Shown: piece by piece, positions 33,337-41,336 of the stretch
How the letters are laid out: each line of letters opens with the position of its first letter
How positions within the stretch are numbered: position 1 is the stretch's first letter
NCBI GenBank assembly: GCA_002310115.1
Contig: DBYI01000020.1
Span: 1-52,181, forward strand
From: Ruminococcus flavefaciens
GTDB lineage: Bacteria; Bacillota; Clostridia; Oscillospirales; Ruminococcaceae
Length of the DNA stretch: 52,181 nucleotides
Direction of reading: 5' to 3'
Made by a program: the position numbers and the translations under genes
Notes under the pieces: generated by a model
The model's database searches: none
What the model saw: only the letters and a program-made list of their open reading frames with translations
Told to the model about the DNA's origin: nothing

Positions 33337-34299
33337 ATGAGCAAAGCTATTAAGATCATTTCAGCCTGTGTTACATGTGCAGTGGCTGTAAGTCTTGGAA
33401 CAGTAGCTGTTTTGCTGAACAAGGACAAAAAATCAGTTCCTACTCCCAGCAATGTTCAGGAAACTCAAGCAGTTACTGAGCCTGTAGTTGAGCTTCCTGA
33501 AGTGCTGTCAGATAAATACACTTATGTTCCTTCGGAAACAGGTGTAAGTGAAAGAACCAAGTCGCTAAAGAGGCTTAACAAGGATATTATGGGATATATC
33601 AAGATCGACGGAACACAGGTCGATTATCCGTTCGTACATGACCCGGGTGAGGTACAGGCAAATGATCCGTATTACGGACCTGATGCTTGGCCGTCAAATA
33701 TGTTCTATCTTGAAAAGGATCTTTTCAGACAGTATTATGACAGAGGAACTCTCTTTGCAGATTACAGGGATGTTTTTGGCAGCAATGATCTTGAACAGTC
33801 AGAGAATTTAGTCATCTATGGCCACAGCTGGTATGACGGAACTATGATGGGTTCACTGAGAAAATACCGTGCAGGCTTTGATTTTTACAATCAGTATCCT
33901 TTTATCAAGCTTAGTTCTAATTACAGGGATTATGATTATGTTATATTCGCTTACCTTGTAACAAGCGGCACCTACGATGCTACAGATTTCCACTACTGGA
34001 ATATGGAAGAGATCGATAGTGAAGAGGAATTCAACTTCTATATCGATTGCTGTAAGCGTTCGTGGGGCATTGACACTGGAATAGATGTTAAATATGGTGA
34101 TAAACTGCTAACGCTATCTACTTGCTATGCAGACTGGGACAACTCAAGGTTTCTTGTTGTTGCAAGACGATTGAGAGAAGGAGAGGTCGCAGGAGACCTT
34201 AATTCCATTCAGCATACGGAAGCCTTTATGCAGGCTCAGAAGGCAGCGGCAGAACAAGCTGCTGCAGAGCAAGCAGCTGCAGAACAGCCGCAGCAGTAA
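33337..34299 (+). CDS. Class B sortase
   Basis: The 320-aa protein has an N-terminal signal anchor (about 5-28), a short linker and a class B sortase domain (about 70-290). Its triad is His163 (IYGHSW), Cys263 (LSTC) and Arg271 (DNSRFLVVARR). It shares the blocks NLVIYGH, SSNYxxYxY, DVKYGDxLLTLSTC with the preceding sortase, so the pair probably arose by duplication. The C-terminus ends in three AAAEQ repeats. No sorting-signal substrate is encoded in this operon. Confidence 0.9.
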   Translation: MSKAIKIISACVTCAVAVSLGTVAVLLNKDKKSVPTPSNVQETQAVTEPVVELPEVLSDKYTYVPSETGVSERTKSLKRLNKDIMGYIKIDGTQVDYPFVHDPGEVQANDPYYGPDAWPSNMFYLEKDLFRQYYDRGTLFADYRDVFGSNDLEQSENLVIYGHSWYDGTMMGSLRKYRAGFDFYNQYPFIKLSSNYRDYDYVIFAYLVTSGTYDATDFHYWNMEEIDSEEEFNFYIDCCKRSWGIDTGIDVKYGDKLLTLSTCYADWDNSRFLVVARRLREGEVAGDLNSIQHTEAFMQAQKAAAEQAAAEQAAAEQPQQ

Positions 34300-34333
34300 G
34301 CACTTTACTTAATATATATAGAAGGAGATCGTT

Positions 34334-35635
34334 ATGAAGGTACAGACAATGCTTAAAAGAGCAGCAGCTGTCACTTCGGGAGCATTCGTGCTCTCGGCTT
34401 CTACGGGTATCACTATTGCGGAGGACGGTACCACCGGTGGAGAGACTACTTCTGCCGTGGCTGAAACAACCGTGATTGATACCACATCTGAATCTACGGA
34501 AACTGTTTCTGAGATCCTTGCCGAAAACGAGGAAGAGAAACAGAACATACCAGTTGACTGGGAGAAGGCTGACATCAGTGATTACGATTCCAGTCTTACA
34601 CTTATCAGCTATGAGATCGCTACTCCCGAAATGGCAAAAGTCGGTGAGCCTGTTGATCCATATGCAGGGCTTTCCGAAGAAGAGCGCAAGGCTCTTGAGG
34701 AAGCTGTTGTAAAGAAGAAGAATGCACTCAGAAAAGCTACGCCCACTCTGTCAAAGAATGCGGCGATAAGCAGAAGCAAAATACCTACTGCGGTTGAGCT
34801 TGTTACTTCTGGAGCTACTGTGGGAGATATTCCGTCCTCACAGCCTGATCCAGAACTTGAAGCTAAACCTGGTCAGTTTGCATTTGTTACATATGGCTGG
34901 GGACACGGAGTTGGAATGAGCCAGAACGGCGCTAATTTCTATGCTGCCTATGCAGGATGGACATATCAGGATATCCTGTTCCATTACTATCCGGGTACCG
35001 AGCTTATGAATACAGGTGAGACTGACGAGGAGGAGCTCACGATAGCTCACAAGCCTGCAGGTGATACCCTCAAGGTGGTTTCAGAGATCGTAAATCGTGA
35101 GGTCGGCGGAAGCTTCTCCTATGAAGCTATTAAAGCCCAGGCGGTTGCTGTATATACTTTTATGAAGTATCACAACGATGACTCGAGTGACCTCAGAGGA
35201 AAACCTGATCCTCCGCAGATTGTAATAGATGCCTGCAATGAGGTGCTGGGCGAAGCTCTTTTCTACGACGGTAGTTATGCACTTACTGTATTCTCCGCTT
35301 CAAGCGGCGGATGCTCAGCAAACTGCTATGAGGTATTCTTAGAAGACCGTCCGTATCTTAGAAGCGTACCCAGTGATTATGATGCGGCATTTGATCCGCA
35401 CTGGGGAACAGTTACATATATGGATGCTGCTGATGTGAAGAGCAAGATTGAAAAGACTTACCACCTCACGCTCTCTGATGATCCTACAAACTGGATACAG
35501 CCTGTATATTCAGAGGAAACAGGCTATGTAACAGAAGTCAATATTGATGGACAGAAAACAATAAAGGGTTATCCGTTCTCAATGGCTCTGGGACTTAAAT
35601 CCTCAAAGTTCAATCTTACATATACAAATGATTGA
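34334..35635 (+). CDS. Exported SpoIID/LytB-domain protein with circularly permuted domain order
   Basis: This 433-aa protein has a signal peptide (about 1-29), a Thr/Glu-rich linker and a SpoIID-type domain, the family that includes the glycan-cleaving lytic transglycosylase SpoIID. In SpoIID the catalytic Glu block comes first and the GHGVGMSQ-HYYPG block last. Here GWGHGVGMSQNGA (188-200) and HYYPGTEL (217-224) come first, followed by VNREVGGSFSYEAIKAQAVA (Glu256 as the expected catalytic residue), SASSGG (321-326), RPYLRSV, a Trp (357) and finally PFSMALGLKSSKF (414-426), after which the protein ends. All blocks are present once, so this is a permutation rather than a deletion. It follows two sortases; GGAG precedes the ATG. 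Confidence 0.85.
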   Translation: MKVQTMLKRAAAVTSGAFVLSASTGITIAEDGTTGGETTSAVAETTVIDTTSESTETVSEILAENEEEKQNIPVDWEKADISDYDSSLTLISYEIATPEMAKVGEPVDPYAGLSEEERKALEEAVVKKKNALRKATPTLSKNAAISRSKIPTAVELVTSGATVGDIPSSQPDPELEAKPGQFAFVTYGWGHGVGMSQNGANFYAAYAGWTYQDILFHYYPGTELMNTGETDEEELTIAHKPAGDTLKVVSEIVNREVGGSFSYEAIKAQAVAVYTFMKYHNDDSSDLRGKPDPPQIVIDACNEVLGEALFYDGSYALTVFSASSGGCSANCYEVFLEDRPYLRSVPSDYDAAFDPHWGTVTYMDAADVKSKIEKTYHLTLSDDPTNWIQPVYSEETGYVTEVNIDGQKTIKGYPFSMALGLKSSKFNLTYTND

Positions 35636-35672
35636 TGAACGGCTTAGAGCCGATACAGTATTACAGAACAAA

Positions 35673-35736
35673 AGAAATAAGTCTTTGGATAGATAAGAGG
35701 CACAGCCTTAGTGTATCCGGAGGCTTATTTCTCCTT
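35673..35736 (+). terminator. Long imperfect hairpin ending the sortase operon
   Basis: Nineteen-nt arms (35673-35691 and 35714-35732) pair throughout, counting three G-T wobbles. The loop can form a further small hairpin (TAAGAGGC with GCCTTA). CCTTTT follows. It is probably a terminator; the weak T-tract leaves room for another RNA role. Confidence 0.55.
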
Positions 35737-35739
35737 TTG

Positions 35740-35807
35740 GGTGATGAAAGGTGAAGCCGAGAGGTGAAAAAAACCTTAAAAACACTCCAAAAGGTGAAAA
35801 AAGGTGA
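35740..35807 (+). repeat. Upstream GGTGA repeat array (possible distal MraZ sites)
   Basis: GGTGA occurs at 35740, 35750, 35763, 35793 and 35803. The first two are 10 bp apart. The last three are in one 10-bp register, 30 and 10 bp apart. The same word recurs in the same register at the mraZ promoter 160 bp downstream. The stretch between the arrays (35808-35925) is AT-rich and shows no gene. Confidence 0.55.
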
Positions 35808-35925
35808 AAACATAGCAAAATAAATTAACAATAACAAAAACGTTTGTTCTGCTTTTGGTTAATGTTTGAACAAAATCAACAAAAAACAACGTAATATCGC
35901 GTTAACTCTTGTAAAAAACTCCGTC

Positions 35926-35954
35926 TTGACCTCAACTCTGAATAATGGTAAAAT
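35926..35954 (+). promoter_or_regulatory. Promoter of mraZ and the division cluster
   Basis: TTGACC (35926-35931), a 17-bp spacer and TAAAAT (35949-35954) place the transcription start near 35961, directly at the first GGTGA repeat. Confidence 0.8.
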
Positions 35955-35960
35955 ATGTTT

Positions 35961-36010
35961 AGGGTGAAAAAAGGTGATTGGAAGTGAAATTTTCCAAATT
36001 AGGGTGAATC
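35961..36010 (+). promoter_or_regulatory. Putative MraZ operator: phased GGTGA repeats
   Basis: GGTGA at 35963, 35973 and 36003 and AGTGA at 35983 lie in exact 10-bp steps with one position skipped. MraZ is known to bind short direct repeats at 10-bp spacing at its own promoter (TGGGN in E. coli, AAAGTG-like in Mycoplasma), and this array covers the predicted transcription start. Autoregulation of the cluster is therefore likely. Confidence 0.7.
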
Positions 36011-36047
36011 GATCCTAAGAGTAAGCAAGAAAGCGAGGCGAAGTTCA

Positions 36048-36479
36048 ATGGCAGATCTGTTGTGCGGTACTTATTATCCAAGCATAGATCAAAAGGGCCG
36101 TATGAGCTTCCCAACAAAGCTGCGCGAAATACTCGGACCAGAGTTTTTCCTCTGTCAGGGACATGATGACGCCTATATCGCCGTATACTCGCCTGAGGCA
36201 TTTCAGGAATACTGTGAAACTCTTAATTCCATACCTGGTAAGAAGGGAAGCGATATAAGACGTAAGCTTCTTGCCGGTGCTGACAAGCAGGTCCCGGATA
36301 AACAGGGACGTATCTTTATCACACAGCAGCTCAGAGATCATGCAGGGATAACTGACGAAGTGGTCGTTATCGGTGCAAACAGAAGAGCTGAGATATGGAA
36401 TAAGTCCAGATGGGAAGAATTCAACAGCAATATTTCACAGGATGAGATCAACGACGTTCTTGCTGATCTGGTTCTTTGA
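36048..36479 (+). CDS. mraZ: Transcriptional regulator MraZ
   Basis: The 143-aa protein holds two MraZ/AbrB-like half domains, each with a DxxxR motif: DQKGRMSFPTKLRE (about 12-25) and DKQGRIFITQQLRD (about 84-97). MraZ forms ring-like oligomers and regulates its own promoter and the downstream dcw genes. A repeat array that fits such binding lies just upstream. The ribosome binding site (GAGGCG) is weak. It is the first gene of the division and wall cluster, as in most bacteria. Confidence 0.95.
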   Translation: MADLLCGTYYPSIDQKGRMSFPTKLREILGPEFFLCQGHDDAYIAVYSPEAFQEYCETLNSIPGKKGSDIRRKLLAGADKQVPDKQGRIFITQQLRDHAGITDEVVVIGANRRAEIWNKSRWEEFNSNISQDEINDVLADLVL

Positions 36480-36537
36480 TGCAGACGTTTTTGTCTTTGT
36501 GTCCGATACATATCGGAACTAAGGAGAGAAATATCTA

Positions 36538-37479
36538 ATGGAATTCAGCCATATACCTGTAATGTTAGAGGAATGTATGGATGGGCTTGATATACATCCG
36601 GATGGTATCTATGTTGACGGTACCGCAGGAGGTGCAGGCCACTCCTCTGCAATTGCTGCCCGACTCAATAAAAAAGGCAGACTTATCGCTCTTGACAGAG
36701 ATCCTGACGCAGTCGCAGTTGCGACGGAACGTCTTTCTGTCTATCCCAATGCAAGGGTGTATCATAGGAATTATTCCGAGATAAGAGCAATCCTCGATGA
36801 ACTTGATATAGACTATGTCGATGGTATCCTTATGGATCTTGGCGTATCTTCATTTCAGCTCGACGAGGGAAGCAGAGGCTTTTCGTATCACTCTGATGCT
36901 CCGCTTGACATGAGAATGAGCAAGGAGGGTGTGAGTGCAGCTGATGTTGTTAATACCTATTCCGAATCTGAGCTTGCAAGAATAATATTCGAATACGGGG
37001 AAGAAAAATTCTCCAGAAGAATTGCTTCGAATATAGTTAGCGCAAGAGAGGTTTCACCGATAGAAACAACATTACAGCTTGCAGATATAATCAGAGACAG
37101 CGTTCCTCAGAAGGCAAGAAGAGAAAAAAACCCATGTAAAAAGACTTTTCAGGCAATAAGGATTGCGGTCAACGGAGAATTTGAGCACCTTGAAAAAGGA
37201 CTTGAGGACGCATTCTTCAGTCTGAGAGCAGGAGGACGTTTGGCAGTAATTACATTCCATTCCTTAGAGGACAGGATAGTAAAGAAAAAGTTCGCCGAAT
37301 GGTGCAAAGGCTGTATTTGTCCGCCTGATTTTCCCCAATGTGTATGTGGACGCAAGCCACAGGGAATACTTGTGAACAGAAAGCCATTAGAGGCAAAAGA
37401 ACAAGAACTTGAAAGAAACAACAGAAGCAGAAGCGCAAAGCTCAGAATAATAGAAAGGAGTGTGGAAAGCAATGGCTGA
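36538..37479 (+). CDS. rsmH: 16S rRNA (cytosine1402-N4)-methyltransferase RsmH
   Basis: The 313-aa protein begins HIPVMLEECMDGL and carries the SAM motif VDGTAGGAGHSSAI. It also has GILMDLGVSSFQLDEGSRGFS and the C-terminal RSAKLRIIER, all standard for RsmH (MraW). It methylates C1402 in the ribosomal P site. Its end overlaps the ftsL-like gene by 8 nt. Confidence 0.95.
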   Translation: MEFSHIPVMLEECMDGLDIHPDGIYVDGTAGGAGHSSAIAARLNKKGRLIALDRDPDAVAVATERLSVYPNARVYHRNYSEIRAILDELDIDYVDGILMDLGVSSFQLDEGSRGFSYHSDAPLDMRMSKEGVSAADVVNTYSESELARIIFEYGEEKFSRRIASNIVSAREVSPIETTLQLADIIRDSVPQKARREKNPCKKTFQAIRIAVNGEFEHLEKGLEDAFFSLRAGGRLAVITFHSLEDRIVKKKFAEWCKGCICPPDFPQCVCGRKPQGILVNRKPLEAKEQELERNNRSRSAKLRIIERSVESNG

Positions 37480-37975
37480 AAACACTGTACGCTATTATTA
37501 TACGGATGAAAGCTACGATGGCGCCGATTTTGACGAAACCAGAGAGAATGGCGATGTTGTGCGCAATGACGCTGAGCGTAAGCAGGAGATACGTATGACA
37601 AAGAATGAAGCCCGAAGCGGTTCATTGATAACGATAATTTTCGTATCTGTCTTAGCTGCCGCACTGCTCGGTTCGGTAATTTATTCGCTTGATAAACGTA
37701 ACACCATGTATAATAAAGTGTTCGCTTTGAACGAGAAGCTCGAAAATACCGCAGCCGAAAATGTAAGACTCCAGTCTGAACTTGAAGGTAAGGTATCTGC
37801 CAAGAGGATAGAGGAATATGCAGCATCCCTTGGAATGGAGAAAATTAATACCTCCCAGATAAATTATATTAAAATACAGACGGGTGATGTCGTAACTATT
37901 CCAGAGCAGGAAAAAGGTCTAATATCGAAAATAAAGTCCTTTTTCGATAAGATTGTGGAATATTTCAGAGGGTAG
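37472..37975 (+). CDS. ftsL: FtsL-like division protein
   Basis: The 167-residue bitopic protein has a cytoplasmic N-terminal region (about 50 aa), one TM helix (about 52-74) and an extracytoplasmic coiled coil (NEKLENTAAENVRLQSELEG) with the FtsL/DivIC-like ending. Sequence is poorly conserved in this family, so the call relies on topology and position between rsmH and the division PBP. It would form the FtsQ-FtsL-DivIC complex with the protein at 48505. The start is ATG 37472; a GTG at 37460 is too near AAAGGAG. Confidence 0.8.
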   Translation: MAENTVRYYYTDESYDGADFDETRENGDVVRNDAERKQEIRMTKNEARSGSLITIIFVSVLAAALLGSVIYSLDKRNTMYNKVFALNEKLENTAAENVRLQSELEGKVSAKRIEEYAASLGMEKINTSQINYIKIQTGDVVTIPEQEKGLISKIKSFFDKIVEYFRG

Positions 37976-38086
37976 TACCAATATAAATATAAAAAAGACG
38001 GACTGCCCCGTATAAAATGAATACTATCGGCAACCTGAAAAATATATAACTGCCGAAGTCATATGTAGAACAAGGAGATACAGCGG

Positions 38087-38218
38087 GTGATCATTAAGGA
38101 ATGGCAGTTCCCGGGCTCTGTGCGTGAAATAAAGGGCTCGGGGACGGCGGTTCCACGCTTGAATAGCGATAAATCCTTCGTCGTATCAAAAGAAAAGGAC
38201 ATCCGGAAAGAAAAATAA
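38087..38218 (+). CDS. Possible 43-aa small protein between ftsL and the PASTA PBP
   Basis: A GTG codon 9 nt after AAGGAG opens a 43-codon frame ending at TAA (38216-38218). The product is basic (10 Lys and 3 Arg), soluble and ends in KDIRKEK. A terminator-like hairpin follows at once. It fills an otherwise unexplained 326-bp gap (37976-38301) in a tightly packed cluster. I do not recognise the sequence and it could be fortuitous. The preceding 100 bp also contain an imperfect ATCGGCA/TGCCGA hairpin (about 38026-38060). Confidence 0.3.
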   Translation: MIIKEWQFPGSVREIKGSGTAVPRLNSDKSFVVSKEKDIRKEK

Positions 38219-38227
38219 GATGTTCAG

Positions 38228-38260
38228 AGGCGGGGCACATAAACACCCTGCCTTTCTTTA
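38228..38260 (+). terminator. Terminator-like hairpin before the PASTA PBP gene
   Basis: AGGCGGGG (38228-38235) pairs with CCCTGCCT (38246-38253), with one G-T wobble, and TTCTTTATTATAT follows. It could attenuate transcription from the mraZ promoter into the PBP and mur genes. Confidence 0.5.
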
Positions 38261-38301
38261 TTATATAGATTTTCATTCAGTCACGGAAGGAAGAAGATTC
38301 A

Positions 38302-40725
38302 GTGATAAATACAAATCCGTCAAATGCAATGCGGTTCAGAACCAAATTTGTAATGACTGCTGTTTTCAGCATACTTTTTACGGCAGTAGCCGCGAATTTC
38401 TTTAAGATATCAGTTCTTGAAAACAAGGAATATCAGGAAAAAGCAAACGATCAACATTTTGCCTCAATATCTATAACTGCTCACAGAGGCTCTATATATG
38501 ATAAAAATGGAGTTGCACTTGCAAAGAGCGCAACTGTATACACTGTCTTTGTGGATCCGAAGCAGTTCAAAGATGATACGAAAAGGCTCTCAGAGCAAAT
38601 TGAAAAGCGTAACCTCGATAAAGCAAACGGGACCTATGAGGCTAAATATGATGAAGAGGGCAATGAGATAGATGCTCTTCCTGCATCTATAGACGAGGTG
38701 ATAGATAGAGCTACCGAATTTATTTCGGTAAAACTCGAGATACCACAGAGAAAGTTCAGTGATGCTATTGAAAAGGAAGGACAGTACGTAAAGCTCAAGG
38801 AAAAGGTGGAAAAGAATACAGTTGACGAGATATCTCAGTATTTCGATGACTTGGGATTCATTTCCATAGGCTATGATGAGGATACAAAGCGCTATTATCC
38901 TCAGCAGGATCTTGCAGCAAGTGTTGTTGGCTACACAAACGGTAACGTTTCCTATGGAATAGAGGCTTATTACGATGAATATCTCTCGGGTGTTGATGGA
39001 AGAACTATTTCTGCAAAAGACTCTCACGGAAATGCTCTTCCATACAAATATTCAAAGACTTACGATCCAAAGGATGGTTCAGATGTATACCTAACTATCG
39101 ACAGAGAGATACAGTATATCCTCGAAAAACACCTTAAAGAGATGGCTGATGACCATTATATCAAAAACCGTGCCTGTGCTATTCTCATGAACCCGAAAAC
39201 AGGTGCTGTTATGGGGATGGCAACTTATCCCAGCTTCGACCTAAACAATGTGGGTGAGCTGAATACAGATATGCTTCTTGAAAAGATTTATGCTGAAAAG
39301 AATAAATACAATCCTACAGAAAAGGAAAAGGAGGAGTTTGAAGCTGAGGCTCTCGAAAGGCAGAAGAGAAACAAGTGTATTAGTGAGCGTTATGAGCCTG
39401 GTTCTGTATTCAAGGTAATAACTGCTGCAGCAACTCTTGAAGAAAAGACTATCGATACTGATAAATGGTCACATTACTGCAGCGGTGTTGAGATACTCAA
39501 GGATGGAGACAGAGACTTTCCTATACATTGTCATGAAAGATATACAGGACATGGTGTTTTGAACTTTCAGGAAGCACTTACCAAATCATGTAACCCTGCG
39601 TTCATGGAACTTGGTAAAATACTTGGAGCAGAAAGATTCCACAACTATTTTGAATCTTTCGGTTTCCTTGAAAAAACAGGAATTGATCTGCCTTATGAAG
39701 TTTACGGCGATATTCCTCCGCTTGAAAAAACTGAAAGCAGAGAGGCAATGACACATATTGACCTTGCATATTCATCATTCGGACAGTGCGAGACCGTAAC
39801 TCCTATAGAGCTTATAACGGCATGCAGTGCTGTTGTCAACGGCGGATATCTGCTCAAGCCATATGTAGTCGAGAAGGTGGTTGACGGTGACGGAAACATA
39901 GTCCTCAAGAATGAGCGTACAGTAAGACGTCAGGTAATATCCGAAGACACTTCAGAAAAAATGCGTCAGGCTCTCGAAAATGTTGTTACGGGTAACAAAA
40001 CAGGCAATGTTTACATAAAAGGATACGCTATTGGTGGAAAGTCAGGTACTTCAGAGCGACGCAGCGAACCAGAAGTCATGCGTAATCTTTATGACAATAA
40101 CGATACTGAGGGAACAGGAATGGAGTATGGAGCTTCATACATGTGCTTTGCTCCGGCAGACGATCCTGAACTCATTCTTCTTGTTCTAGGTGATATGCCA
40201 TATGCAGGCGACCAGCAGTATTACGGAAGCAGCGTTGCAAAGCCTTGCGCTGCAAACATTCTTGAAGAAATCCTTCCATACCTTAGCATAAATCCTGAAT
40301 ATAACGAGGAGGAACGTCAGAACCTTGATATCAGAGTTCCTATACTCACTGGCTCAAGTATTGATGATGCTATAAAACAACTTGATGAAAAGGGTATCAA
40401 GCACAAAGAGTTCGGAAATGGTATCGAAGTTGTTGAGCAGTCACCTATGACTGGAAAAACTATGGCAAAGGACGGTTGTATTTACCTGTATACTGAAAAG
40501 CTCAGCGAGAGTGAGAAAATGGTTCAGGTACCATATCTTATAGGAGTTTCACCTCAGGTTGCTAATGAATCACTTAGCATCTATGAACTTAATTATGTGG
40601 CAAAGGGCGTTCTCAGTGCACAGGACGGTTCGGCAGTCAAAAAGCAGAGCTATGAGGGTGGTACTTATGTTCCGAGAGGAACTGTCATTGAGCTCGAATT
40701 TGAGACAGAGACATTTACCGACTAA
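38302..40725 (+). CDS. Class B PBP with two C-terminal PASTA domains (division PBP / SpoVD type)
   Basis: The 807-aa septal transpeptidase has a TM helix (about 15-35) and a PBP dimerisation domain with HRGSIYDKNGVALA. Its transpeptidase domain carries SVFK (Ser368, Lys371), SCN (429-431) and KSG (580-582). Two PASTA repeats (about 670-735 and 737-800) bind muropeptides or beta-lactams in related proteins. The position after ftsL matches pbpB/spoVD in Bacillus and clostridia. The start is GTG 38302 after AAGGAAG; ATG 38329 is possible. Confidence 0.92.
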   Translation: MINTNPSNAMRFRTKFVMTAVFSILFTAVAANFFKISVLENKEYQEKANDQHFASISITAHRGSIYDKNGVALAKSATVYTVFVDPKQFKDDTKRLSEQIEKRNLDKANGTYEAKYDEEGNEIDALPASIDEVIDRATEFISVKLEIPQRKFSDAIEKEGQYVKLKEKVEKNTVDEISQYFDDLGFISIGYDEDTKRYYPQQDLAASVVGYTNGNVSYGIEAYYDEYLSGVDGRTISAKDSHGNALPYKYSKTYDPKDGSDVYLTIDREIQYILEKHLKEMADDHYIKNRACAILMNPKTGAVMGMATYPSFDLNNVGELNTDMLLEKIYAEKNKYNPTEKEKEEFEAEALERQKRNKCISERYEPGSVFKVITAAATLEEKTIDTDKWSHYCSGVEILKDGDRDFPIHCHERYTGHGVLNFQEALTKSCNPAFMELGKILGAERFHNYFESFGFLEKTGIDLPYEVYGDIPPLEKTESREAMTHIDLAYSSFGQCETVTPIELITACSAVVNGGYLLKPYVVEKVVDGDGNIVLKNERTVRRQVISEDTSEKMRQALENVVTGNKTGNVYIKGYAIGGKSGTSERRSEPEVMRNLYDNNDTEGTGMEYGASYMCFAPADDPELILLVLGDMPYAGDQQYYGSSVAKPCAANILEEILPYLSINPEYNEEERQNLDIRVPILTGSSIDDAIKQLDEKGIKHKEFGNGIEVVEQSPMTGKTMAKDGCIYLYTEKLSESEKMVQVPYLIGVSPQVANESLSIYELNYVAKGVLSAQDGSAVKKQSYEGGTYVPRGTVIELEFETETFTD

Positions 40726-40786
40726 CGTATGAGCAAAAGCGATACATACCTGATAAGTGTAAAAGTATGAAAGAGAAATACAGAAT

Positions 40787-41251
40787 ATGAAAGTACTTAA
40801 AAAGATATTAAGTTTGACAGCTGCGGCAGCGATGTGCCTGCTGATATGTTCGTGCGATAAAAAAGATTCGGACGGCGGTACTGATATTTTAAGAAACGGT
40901 GCCGAAAGCATAGTGCCATCAAGATCGGAACTGATCGATAATACCAAAGATGCAGGTTATACTGTAACCGAATTTGATGATATTTATGATCTGAAGGTCA
41001 GCGGAGAAAGAGTACTTGCGGAAAAAGACGGCAAGTTTATTGATATGTGCTACGGACTGAGTGAGGACGATGCAAAAGAGGTATACAGGTATTATGAGAC
41101 AAAATACGATCCTCAGCTCAAATCCGGGGAGTATTACATGCTTTCACGCAATCAAAACTTTGTCTATTTTGTTAGTGACAAATCCACATTTAAGGTTAGC
41201 GGATTCAAAAGCACTGATAACGACGGCGAACAGCATATTTACAAAGAATAA
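40787..41251 (+). CDS. Predicted lipoprotein of unknown function
   Basis: The 154-aa protein has a lipoprotein signal peptide ending in ICSC, with Cys23 as the likely lipidated residue, then a Gly/Asp-rich linker and a compact domain of about 110 residues. I do not recognise the domain. It sits between the division PBP and murE, where most genomes have no extra gene, so a role at the septal wall is possible but only inferred from position. The ribosome binding site is weak. Confidence 0.7.
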   Translation: MKVLKKILSLTAAAAMCLLICSCDKKDSDGGTDILRNGAESIVPSRSELIDNTKDAGYTVTEFDDIYDLKVSGERVLAEKDGKFIDMCYGLSEDDAKEVYRYYETKYDPQLKSGEYYMLSRNQNFVYFVSDKSTFKVSGFKSTDNDGEQHIYKE

Positions 41252-41336
41252 TGCTTTTATAGAAGCAGATTGATTTTACCCAAAATCAAAGATATATATA
41301 TAATAAAGAGAAACAGAAAGACAGGAGGCAGACAAA

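Noticed and set aside
37149..37826. Long minus-strand open frame opposite rsmH and ftsL
   Set aside because: It lies entirely antisense to two conserved genes and has no recognisable domain or ribosome binding site. It is a shadow of their codon usage.
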